Positions 1-5,982 of a DNA stretch of 6,335 nt are shown piece by piece. This stretch comes from SZUA-451 sp034721895. GTDB lineage: Bacteria > Campylobacterota > Campylobacteria > Campylobacterales > Sulfurovaceae. The notes under the pieces were generated by a model. That model was not told where the DNA came from. It saw only the letters and a program-made list of their open reading frames with translations, and did no database searches. The stretch spans positions 1 through 6,335 of the forward strand of contig JAYEND010000063.1 in the NCBI GenBank assembly GCA_034721895.1. The letters are read 5' to 3'. The first letter of the stretch is position 1; each line of letters starts with the position of its first letter. The position numbers and the translations under genes were made by a program.

Positions 1-3000
1 CAAGGAATGCTTTAAATGAAACTATTGAGCTTAAGTCTATTGCTTACCATGGATTTAACTATTATATGGGTGCTAAAGCATCAGAAACAGATTTGGGGAT
101 TACGCAGGAATTTTCAACACAAATCGCCAAAGAGCTTATTGTCGGAGGTATAGTAAGTGCCATTAATAGTCTTAGAGAGACTCCTTCCCAATGGAAGCCA
201 AAACAAAACCTAGACTGCGGATATAAAACCTGTGAAAATAAACGTATCTATGTTACGCATAAATTTGATGCAAAAACCATGGATGAAAATATGAAAGACA
301 ACCTTGTTTATCCTTTCAATACAGGAGAAGGAAAACTCTATCAAATAGAGGGCAAATATGTTATTGCCAGCTTTGGCGGAGAGACGATAGTGGAAAAGCC
401 GGAGGAGAATATCTGCTACAAAATAAAAGAGACAGAAGAGACTATTGCAGGTAAAGACAAAAACAGTACTACTGAACCTTTTATCATACAAAACGGTGTG
501 ATAGAGACGACACTGGGATGGAACTATGAGCGGGATATAGATATGGACTTGTATATGAACGGACCCAATGTCAAACAAGATGTCAAAGATATTCCGAATG
601 TAGGACTCGAACATGCCTATGTCAAGAACAGATACGATGTGCAACCTGGTGATCTGTTTGAACTTTTTGCAACGGGAGAGAAAATGGCAGATAGTGACTT
701 GAATGAGACTTGCCTTGACACAGAACCTGTCAATATCTATGCTATCGTAAAAACACCATCCGGCAGCAAATTCAAGCAGTATGAAGCACGAAATTTTGCT
801 GAGTTAAGTCTGGGAAAATATGCAGAGATAGAAGTCAAAGAGAAGATCGCTCCAAAATGGTTGTGTCCCGCATTCAATGATGCACCAGGATGGCACAATC
901 TCTACAATTCATACACGGGACAGTTCCAGTGCATCCAGTGCAGCGCACCTTATGAAGTGATATGGAATGATAAGAGCAAGCATTATTTCTGTAATAGGCC
1001 CGTAGTGGAATCCATTCATACCAAAACCCCTATACGAACTTATAATGATACGTGTAAAGATGAAGAAAAAAAGAGTAGTTGCGGATGTGTACCATGTGAG
1101 TATATCGTAAGAGGAATGGAAAGCACTGTAGAGTATGGCCCTATAGCAGACGCTTCGGTGAAGATCGTCGATGCGCAAAAATATGGAGAGCCATATGCAA
1201 CAGTTCTGTATCGAGGTAAGACGACGACGCATGAGGATATCCTCAAAGCAGGCTTGATTGAACTAAGCAGTACCGAGAAAGACAAGTTTGAAGATGAGCG
1301 CTATTATGTCATCTCTGCCAAGGGTGGAAATGATGTAGATAGAAATGATGATCTGGTTCAGGATGATTCGCCTACACCCAATAACGGAACCATCCATGCC
1401 ATCATCAAAGGAAGTGACTTGAAGCTACTCTCTTTCAGGGTCAATGTCCTTACAGAAGCGATCTTTCAGGTGAGTGGAGATGCTATAGGCAGTCACTACA
1501 ATAGTGAAGCCTTGGCCCAAAAGCTGGATGATGCGGCAGAAAAACTCATCAAGGAGAAACTTTATCCTACAGACAGAGATATGCATATAGTTTACAGAGA
1601 TATACTGTTGTGGGCACCAGGAGTAGACAAACGTGTACTCTATAAACCTTATGACATTTTCGTAGAACCTATCGTGGAGAAGACCTATAGCGATAGCCCG
1701 CGCTTTGATGAGAGCTATACTCTGATCTATGATGCTTACGATAGTGACTCGCCACTTCTCTCTCCTATGACACTGGATATACCGCAAGGGCTTCCGAACA
1801 ATACGCCTATCGCCAAAGCGGTCACGCAAAACCAAAAAACTTTCAGCAATGCCGAGATCCAGGGTGACTATGCCGAACACTTCAAGATGGACAGTGACGG
1901 TACACTTCGTATCAATGACACAAGCTTGATTGTTGAAGGCAATAGGTATGCCTTGAGGATGAGAGCCATTGATAGCGGGAGTGATGAAGGCAACTGGGTA
2001 GGACTCAATATCCAGGTAGGTGAAGGGTTGGTACTTGCCGATCCTGATGCAAGCGTGCCTTATTTGGAGTCATTGGAGACATTTGATATTGTTGAAAACT
2101 CACCAGAGGGAACCATCGTTGCCAATGTCATATTTAAAGATAACAATCAAACGATAGCAGGCTATAGGATCTATGGAGACAATAACGCATCATTTTCCGT
2201 AGACGATCAGGGGCTGGTAACTATCGCTGAAGGCGCAGATATAGATTATGAGAAGTCCAGGGTTTACCAGTTCTCCATCAGCGCGTATAATGACGCAGGA
2301 AATGAGAGTTATCCTATCTTGGTCTCCATCAATGTCAATAACGAGATAGACACACCGCTTTACCCTTTGGTCTTCTTTAAGCATATAGAAGAAAACAGAC
2401 CTGTAGGGACAGCCATAGGAAAACTTGAGCTATTGAGAGAGGGATCAAGTGCAGTAGATAATTTTGAGATTTTGAGCCCAGACATCCCCTTTGAGATAGA
2501 CAACAATGGTACAGTGAGAGTCTCTGACTATATTGACTTTGAGCAAAATGAAGAGTATAGATTTATCGCTATAGCAAATAGCAAACATGGCAAAAGTAAT
2601 AAGATAGAGTGTCAGATCATCATAGACAATCAAGACCCGGAGGTAGGTGTACCTGTATTGGAAAACCTCTCTATGGAGGTAGATGAGGATGTAGTATCCG
2701 GCAGTAAGATAGGCCAGCTGCAACTTGATCCGGGTGCTGCTGCCATAGAGAGAATCGCCCTGTATGGTGAGGACGATAACTTTAGAATAGATACAAATGG
2801 AACACTCTATCTGGCATCTCATGCTCAGTTGGATTATGAGACAAAAACGAGATACGATCTTGGCGCCAGAGCTCTTAACAGTAGAGGTTATGGAAATGAA
2901 GTGCATATTGTCATAGAGGTAGGAAATACTGCGGATGAACTTCCTTCGCCATCCATGTTCAGGGGATCTGTCGCTGAGAATGCAGCAGTAGGTACCATTG

Positions 3001-5042
3001 TTGGTACAGTCGGAATAACCAGTTCCGGAGAAGGCAATATCACCGGCATTGAACTCATCGGGGATATAGATCAAACATTCCGTATCGATACAAACGGAAG
3101 CCTTTATCTTTCAAAACCGATAGACTATGAATCCAAAAGCGCATATTATGGTGAATATATGGTCTGCTCGACAATCGGATGCAGCGAGCAGGAGCGTATA
3201 CTGATCAGTGTCATCAACCAGGATGAAGTACCTGTTTTGGAAAAAATAGATCAAATAACATTACGTGAGGATGCACCCGCAGGAACGATGGTCGCTACCA
3301 TCTCGATGATCAATGATCAGGACAGCCCTGTTGAGGATATAGTGATAAGCGGTGTCGGGAGTGAAGATTTTATCGCCAAAGAAAATGAGATCTTTGCGGG
3401 GAAGGATCTGAGTTATCTCAGACAACACAAATATAACCTGACTATGACAGCATACAATCGATTAGGAAGTTCAGATCCTTTAGACCTTATTGTGACGATT
3501 GTAAGGGTCTACTATATCGGTAGCGAACAGGATGATCAGTTTATGGGTACTGAGCAAAATGAAAGATTTGATGGCAAAGGCGGCAATGATACTATTTTTA
3601 GCGGCAGCGGAGATGACTATGTGGATGGTGGCAGCGGAAATGATACGGTTGATGCCGGAGCAGGTAACGATACGATCATTGGAGGACTCGGCAGTGATAC
3701 ACTTTCAGGTGGTTTGGGAGATGATGTCTATATCTTCAATCGAGGGGATGGAAATGATACGATTTTTGATAGCGGAGGTGATGATGTTCTCAGGTTTGGT
3801 GAAGCTATTAGTGGAGACGATCTTATTCTCCAAAGAGTAGAAAATGATTTGAAAATTATTATTAGAGAAGATGGGGCTGTGTTTGAGAACCTGAAAGATA
3901 AGATAGAGATCAAGGATTGGTTTGTTGAGGATCATACCATTGAGACTTTTGAATTTTATGATGGAATGAGTTGGAATATTGATGACATTTTGACAGCTTT
4001 GTCCCTGAATGCTGAATATCTTTTTTCCAGTATAAATACTGCAACTGTTTTGTATGCAAATATTACGGGAAGCCAGTCGACACCTGACGGTATTAAGTTG
4101 GCAGAGAATATTATGACTGTCTGGAGAAGTGACAGTCGTATCAGGAGCAGGTTGCTTAATGGCAGCATGCAAAAAATAGGTGGAGAAAAAGATCTCGCAA
4201 CGATTGGAGCATCTACACATCCAGTTCTCATGCCATATAATGATGAAGGGTATGCACTGTTTTGGAAAAATAATTTTGAAGGAAAAATTCGTTTAGGATA
4301 CAGATACTTTGGAGATATGAATACCGAAGAGTTATTTTTGGATAATAGCAAAAGTCTGTCAGATTTTTCTATCGCATATGACGAAAAAGAAAGTATCCAT
4401 ACGGTTGCTGCAAAATATTCCGGGGACGACAATCTTTCCCTGATACAAATAAATGATGGAGTAGTCATCAACCAAAAAAATATTTCATCTATCCAAAAAG
4501 CTGATATTACCAGACAACCCAATGGATATTATATCGCAGCTATTGAAAGTGGCGCGTTGTATGTTCATAGTCTCACTAATAACTTAGAAATAGACAGAAC
4601 AAAAGTTATGATAGAAGAAAATAATATCGAAGATGTTAGGATTCTGTATAACAACGGAAGGATTGCTATTGTAACGATGCAAAATTCTCTTGCAAAGTTA
4701 AAACTATACGATGAAAATCTGGAAAATCTGATAGCAGAAGCAGAGATAGGAACATTTTGGCGTCTTGGGCGCTTAAGTACAATGAACAGTTCATTTGCAT
4801 TAGGCGTTACTACGGGTAGTGGACCATGGTATACATTGCACTCAAGGATCGTTTCTATCTCTACCATGGGCAGCATAGTGGACATCAGGAGGCTTCCGGA
4901 ACATAGTGCTTATCTTCGCAACTCAAAATTTTTGCAAGTCAATGACAAAAAAGGTGTTATCCTGTCATCAGGTGGTGATGGTGTGCTTGGAGGTGCATTT
5001 TATCAAAAAGTAGATATTGTTTACACGAATACAGAGCGGTAG
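1..5042 (+). CDS. Giant cadherin-like/RTX calcium-binding surface protein, 5' end outside window
   Basis: This is the C-terminal part of a very large, probably secreted or surface-bound adhesin-like protein. The frame is open from the left edge (first full codon at 3), and the first in-window ATG (66) has no Shine-Dalgarno sequence, so the real start lies upstream. Residues below count from that ATG. The N-terminal 145 residues are unrecognised. They are followed by a YfaP/DUF2135-like beta domain (146-256), eight cysteines (267-344), a carboxypeptidase-regulatory-like region with the acidic loop GGNDVDRNDD (420-429), six cadherin-like repeats (569-1148), RTX nonapeptides (1152-1223), a haemolysin-type calcium-binding-related domain (1219-1308) and a propeller-like C-terminus (1341-1655). 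By family knowledge, such proteins usually leave by a type I secretion system and fold on meeting external calcium. A transporter and a signal at the extreme C-terminus are not evident here. The gene is convergent with the downstream chaperone. Its architecture is clear, but its ligand and role are unknown. Confidence 0.93.
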   Translation, partial: RNALNETIELKSIAYHGFNYYMGAKASETDLGITQEFSTQIAKELIVGGIVSAINSLRETPSQWKPKQNLDCGYKTCENKRIYVTHKFDAKTMDENMKDNLVYPFNTGEGKLYQIEGKYVIASFGGETIVEKPEENICYKIKETEETIAGKDKNSTTEPFIIQNGVIETTLGWNYERDIDMDLYMNGPNVKQDVKDIPNVGLEHAYVKNRYDVQPGDLFELFATGEKMADSDLNETCLDTEPVNIYAIVKTPSGSKFKQYEARNFAELSLGKYAEIEVKEKIAPKWLCPAFNDAPGWHNLYNSYTGQFQCIQCSAPYEVIWNDKSKHYFCNRPVVESIHTKTPIRTYNDTCKDEEKKSSCGCVPCEYIVRGMESTVEYGPIADASVKIVDAQKYGEPYATVLYRGKTTTHEDILKAGLIELSSTEKDKFEDERYYVISAKGGNDVDRNDDLVQDDSPTPNNGTIHAIIKGSDLKLLSFRVNVLTEAIFQVSGDAIGSHYNSEALAQKLDDAAEKLIKEKLYPTDRDMHIVYRDILLWAPGVDKRVLYKPYDIFVEPIVEKTYSDSPRFDESYTLIYDAYDSDSPLLSPMTLDIPQGLPNNTPIAKAVTQNQKTFSNAEIQGDYAEHFKMDSDGTLRINDTSLIVEGNRYALRMRAIDSGSDEGNWVGLNIQVGEGLVLADPDASVPYLESLETFDIVENSPEGTIVANVIFKDNNQTIAGYRIYGDNNASFSVDDQGLVTIAEGADIDYEKSRVYQFSISAYNDAGNESYPILVSINVNNEIDTPLYPLVFFKHIEENRPVGTAIGKLELLREGSSAVDNFEILSPDIPFEIDNNGTVRVSDYIDFEQNEEYRFIAIANSKHGKSNKIECQIIIDNQDPEVGVPVLENLSMEVDEDVVSGSKIGQLQLDPGAAAIERIALYGEDDNFRIDTNGTLYLASHAQLDYETKTRYDLGARALNSRGYGNEVHIVIEVGNTADELPSPSMFRGSVAENAAVGTIVGTVGITSSGEGNITGIELIGDIDQTFRIDTNGSLYLSKPIDYESKSAYYGEYMVCSTIGCSEQERILISVINQDEVPVLEKIDQITLREDAPAGTMVATISMINDQDSPVEDIVISGVGSEDFIAKENEIFAGKDLSYLRQHKYNLTMTAYNRLGSSDPLDLIVTIVRVYYIGSEQDDQFMGTEQNERFDGKGGNDTIFSGSGDDYVDGGSGNDTVDAGAGNDTIIGGLGSDTLSGGLGDDVYIFNRGDGNDTIFDSGGDDVLRFGEAISGDDLILQRVENDLKIIIREDGAVFENLKDKIEIKDWFVEDHTIETFEFYDGMSWNIDDILTALSLNAEYLFSSINTATVLYANITGSQSTPDGIKLAENIMTVWRSDSRIRSRLLNGSMQKIGGEKDLATIGASTHPVLMPYNDEGYALFWKNNFEGKIRLGYRYFGDMNTEELFLDNSKSLSDFSIAYDEKESIHTVAAKYSGDDNLSLIQINDGVVINQKNISSIQKADITRQPNGYYIAAIESGALYVHSLTNNLEIDRTKVMIEENNIEDVRILYNNGRIAIVTMQNSLAKLKLYDENLENLIAEAEIGTFWRLGRLSTMNSSFALGVTTGSGPWYTLHSRIVSISTMGSIVDIRRLPEHSAYLRNSKFLQVNDKKGVILSSGGDGVLGGAFYQKVDIVYTNTER
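501..833 (+). other. YfaP/DUF2135-like beta-sandwich domain (within giant protein)
   Basis: Residues 146-256 (counted from the ATG at 66) open with TLGWNYERDIDMDLYMNGP. This resembles the 'L-x-W-x(n)-D-I-D-L-D-L-x-V-x-x-P' start of YfaP/DUF2135 and related secreted beta domains. The later strands PVNIYAIVKTPSG and YAEIEV fit the same fold. In related proteins the acidic D-x-D-x-D strand is compatible with metal binding. The assignment is from remembered motif similarity only, and a fibronectin- or PPC-like sandwich is an alternative. Confidence 0.45.
864..1097 (+). other. Eight-cysteine segment (within giant protein)
   Basis: Residues 267-344 contain cysteines at 267, 289, 292, 309, 330, 339, 341 and 344, spaced C-x21-C-x2-C-x16-C-x20-C-x8-C-x-C-x2-C. 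The paired C-x2-C and C-x-C-x2-C ends could form a zinc-ribbon-like site or a disulfide knot. I do not recognise a named family. The segment lies between the YfaP-like domain and the carboxypeptidase-regulatory-like region. Confidence 0.6.
1098..1625 (+). other. Carboxypeptidase-regulatory-like region with acidic calcium-type loop
   Basis: Residues 345-520 start with a GPIADASVKIVDA strand typical of carboxypeptidase-regulatory-like beta domains ('G-x-x-x-A-x-V-x-V'). They pass through GGNDVDRNDD (420-429), NNGTIHAII (439-447) and VNVLTEAIFQ (459-468), then an amphipathic helix at about 480-499. I recall the combination 'GG-x-D-x-D-x-N-D-D ... N-G-T-x-H-A ... L-T-E' from large bacterial surface proteins. 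The D423, D425, N427 and D429 spacing resembles an EF-hand-type calcium loop. The family assignment is tentative; the motifs themselves are plain in the sequence. Confidence 0.5.
1770..3509 (+). repeat. Six tandem cadherin-like repeats (protein level)
   Basis: Six repeats fall at residues of about 569-652, 663-758, 762-856, 861-955, 959-1052 and 1055-1148. Most start 96-99 residues apart. Each has a 'v-x-E-x-x-x-x-G-T-x-v-g' start (VENSPEGTIVA, IEENRPVGTAIG, VAENAAVGTIVG, LREDAPAGTMVA). A central 'F-x-I-D-x-N-G-T-L-x-l' and an LDYE-type motif (DIDYE, YIDFE, QLDYE, PIDYE) follow, before a final 'A-x-N-x-x-G' strand. This is the bacterial cadherin-like layout, which normally forms a calcium-rigidified extracellular rod. 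Canonical calcium residues are partly replaced. The copies are diverged in sequence, so this is an old duplication. Confidence 0.85.
3519..3734 (+). repeat. RTX nonapeptide block, about eight copies of a 27-bp unit
   Basis: Residues 1152-1223 divide cleanly into nine-residue units: GSEQDDQFM, GTEQNERFD, GKGGNDTIF, SGSGDDYVD, GGSGNDTVD, AGAGNDTII, GGLGSDTLS and GGLGDDVYI. This is the GGxGxDxux calcium beta-roll signature. The first two units are degenerate and the rest are good. The DNA shows the same 27-base periodicity through repeated 'ggnaatgatac'-like stretches. By family knowledge, the block binds calcium outside the cell and is a hallmark of type I secretion substrates. Here it is internal, about 435 residues from the C-terminus. 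Confidence 0.95.
3720..3989 (+). other. Haemolysin-type calcium-binding protein-related domain
   Basis: Residues 1219-1308 follow the RTX roll directly. They show the family pattern: DDVYIFNRGDGNDTI, then DVLRFGEAISGDDLIL, then DLKIIIREDG, DKIEIKDWF and IETFEFYDGMSWNIDDI. This module (haemolysin-type calcium-binding related, usually found just after RTX repeats) caps the beta-roll in many RTX proteins. The D-G-N-D-T-I element adds one more partial calcium repeat. The match is close and in the expected place. Confidence 0.85.
4086..5030 (+). other. C-terminal seven-fold repeat region, likely beta-propeller (within giant protein)
   Basis: Residues 1341-1655 carry a recurring short hydrophobic strand at 1348 (NIMTVW), 1395 (GYALFW), 1443 (SIHTVAA), 1487 (GYYIAAI), 1531 (GRIAIVT), 1576 (SFALGVT) and 1630 (GVILSS). 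The spacings are 47, 48, 44, 44, 45 and 54. Most are followed about 6-12 residues later by a second strand such as IRSRLL, IRLGYRYF, LSLIQI, LYVHSL or LKLYDEN. A period of 44-50 with two or more strands per unit fits a seven-bladed beta-propeller. The fold is inferred from periodicity alone and I recognise no named family. Row counts suggest this stretch is more AT-rich than the rest of the gene. Confidence 0.5.
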
Positions 5043-5048
5043 AGGAAA

Positions 5049-5073
5049 AGAGCATCAGGGCCTGATGATCTCT
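5049..5073. terminator. Inverted repeat between convergent genes, possible terminator
   Basis: CATCAGG (5053-5059) and CCTGATG (5061-5067) are perfect inverted arms around one G. AGAG (5049-5052) pairs with CTCT (5070-5073) after a two-base bulge. The real hairpin needs a 3-5 base loop, so two inner pairs are lost. On the minus strand the stem is followed by a short TTT stretch, fitting a weak terminator for the chaperone gene, whose stop codon lies inside it. On the plus strand no T-run follows. A wider pairing of AAGAGC (5048-5053) with GCTCTT (5085-5090) is also possible. Confidence 0.35.
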
Positions 5074-5876
5074 ATCGTTGCTTTGCTCTTCATCTTTTCA
5101 AAATAATCTTTGATCGCTTCGCCCTGCTGCTCTTTTTTCCATGCCATGATGACATTGTTTTTGACATCATCAAAAGGCTTGAGGGTTCCCTTGCCTTTGC
5201 CCAGGACTTTATAGGTCACGTAGGCATTTCCATTGTTGAATGCAGGTGTAAAGGAGCCTTTCGGTGTTTGAGAGATCATGGCAAGAAGCTGAGGTGTGAG
5301 GTCTGAACCTTTGAAGGTGACATTTCGGCTTTTGACACCCTTTTTCTGTGCAGGGTTTTGAAGAAATGCCTGGATTGCAGCAGCTGAAGAGGCGCTGTAT
5401 TCCTTGACGCTGAGACTGGACGGCATACTGAAGAGTTCCGGGTGATTCCGGTAAAAGATCTTCAGTTCATCATCACTGGGTGTCGGGATCGTCTTGGCGA
5501 TCTTGGTTCTGAAAAATTTCTGTTTTTGGATAGCTGTTTTGATCTGGTCACGGAATTTGTTCCATGTCATACCCTGCTGCTTGACGGCTGCCTGCATTTT
5601 TTTGACACTCATATTGTTTTGCTTGGCGATCAGAGAGATCCTCTCATCGATCTCATCCTCCGAGACGGCAATGTCTTTCATCGCAACTTTCTGCAGACGA
5701 TTGTCGATCAGCATATCCTGTGCTTCCTTTTTGGAAATACCCAGTTGAGTCTGAACCGCACGAATCTCAGCCGTAGTGATCGGCTCACCTTCCACTGCGA
5801 TCGCAACTGCATTGATCATTTTTGCCTGCGCTAATGTGAGTAGTGTAAAAATAGTAAGGAGAAGTAGTTTTTTCAT
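5055..5876 (-). CDS. Periplasmic SurA/PpiC-like peptidyl-prolyl isomerase chaperone
   Basis: This 273-residue protein is predicted to act in the periplasm on folding of outer-membrane or exported proteins. Residues 1-18 are a clear signal peptide (MKK, a leucine-rich core, then LAQA before K19). Residues 22-38 (NAVAIAVEGEPITTAEI) are the hallmark start of SurA/PrsA-type N-terminal domains, followed by a helical chaperone domain to about 130. HPELF (145-149) leads into a parvulin-like domain (about 150-226, ending in GNAYVTYKVLG). A last helix (about 234-265) would pack back on the N-terminal domain, as in SurA and PrsA. Length and layout resemble Campylobacter jejuni Cj1289. The parvulin part lacks the usual GGDLG-type signature, so isomerase activity is doubtful. 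The ATG at 5876 is supported by the signal peptide, by GGGA five bases upstream and by a promoter. The gene is divergent from the ligase gene and convergent with the giant gene. Confidence 0.88.
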   Translation of the reverse strand: MKKLLLLTIFTLLTLAQAKMINAVAIAVEGEPITTAEIRAVQTQLGISKKEAQDMLIDNRLQKVAMKDIAVSEDEIDERISLIAKQNNMSVKKMQAAVKQQGMTWNKFRDQIKTAIQKQKFFRTKIAKTIPTPSDDELKIFYRNHPELFSMPSSLSVKEYSASSAAAIQAFLQNPAQKKGVKSRNVTFKGSDLTPQLLAMISQTPKGSFTPAFNNGNAYVTYKVLGKGKGTLKPFDDVKNNVIMAWKKEQQGEAIKDYFEKMKSKATIEIIRP

Positions 5877-5901
5877 TGATATCCCAATAATAATTTGTAT
5901 G

Positions 5902-5930
5902 ATTATAGCATAGGAAATGAAAATCGTGAA
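5902..5930 (-). promoter_or_regulatory. Sigma70-type promoter of the SurA-like gene
   Basis: Read on the minus strand, TTCACG (5930-5925) matches TTGACA at four of six bases. It is followed after exactly 17 bases by a perfect TATAAT (5907-5902), preceded by TGC, which makes an extended -10. Transcription should begin near 5895, giving a leader of about 19 bases that carries GGGA (5885-5882) before the ATG at 5876. No transcription data are available, but the fit is good. Confidence 0.7.
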
Positions 5931-5947
5931 TAAAGATGTCCTTCACG
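5925..5947. repeat. 6+6 inverted repeat in the divergent intergenic region, possible operator
   Basis: CGTGAA (5925-5930) and TTCACG (5942-5947) are perfect inverted copies separated by 11 bases (centre 5936). The left arm coincides with the proposed -35 of the chaperone promoter, and the right arm lies upstream of the ligase -10. A dimeric regulator bound here could affect both genes, but a 6-base arm pair can occur by chance. No regulator is identified. Confidence 0.35.
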
Positions 5948-5960
5948 CCTGGTTGATACA

Positions 5961-5982
5961 GTTTTTCTGTATAATTTTCTCC
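5961..5982 (+). promoter_or_regulatory. TATAAT promoter immediately upstream of the ligase ATG
   Basis: A perfect TATAAT (5970-5975) follows a T-run (5962-5966) and TG, with no good -35 at 16-18 bases. This resembles the Campylobacterota sigma70 style of a strong -10 with upstream T-tracts. The hexamer ends eight bases before the proposed ATG (5983), so transcription would start at or within a base or two of the start codon. The alternative is that this box is unused and a longer transcript begins upstream. Confidence 0.5.

Noticed and set aside
66..68. ATG as the start of the giant protein
   Set aside because: The frame is open upstream to the window edge and no ribosome binding site precedes this ATG, so it is probably an internal methionine.
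2445..3074. 209-residue minus-strand reading frame
   Set aside because: It lies wholly antisense to the cadherin-like repeats, has low-complexity composition (many I, Y, C) and shows no recognisable domain.
3519..3734. Direct repeats resembling a CRISPR-like array
   Set aside because: The period is a constant 27 bases in frame with a GGxGxDxux protein repeat, there are no spacers of fixed length between identical repeats, and the stretch is coding.
3532..3840. 102-residue plus-strand reading frame overlapping the RTX block
   Set aside because: It is a methionine-rich out-of-frame shadow created by the 'gaaatgatac' repeats of the RTX-encoding DNA, with no start signal of its own.
3956..4522. 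188-residue minus-strand reading frame with hydrophobic stretches
   Set aside because: It is antisense to the C-terminal region of the giant gene. The hydrophobicity is what reverse-complemented charged codons give, and no promoter or ribosome site is seen.
5442..5834. 130-residue plus-strand reading frame
   Set aside because: It is antisense to the SurA-like gene, which has a signal peptide, family motifs and a promoter, so the plus-strand frame is a shadow.
5917..5982. Upstream in-frame starts for the ligase (ATG 5917, GTG 5926, TTG 5953)
   Set aside because: They add a tail with no family resemblance before an otherwise normal signal peptide and would place coding sequence over both promoters. 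The nearest purine-rich site (AGGA, 5912-5915) is one base from the ATG, which is too close, although GTG 5926 at ten bases cannot be fully excluded.
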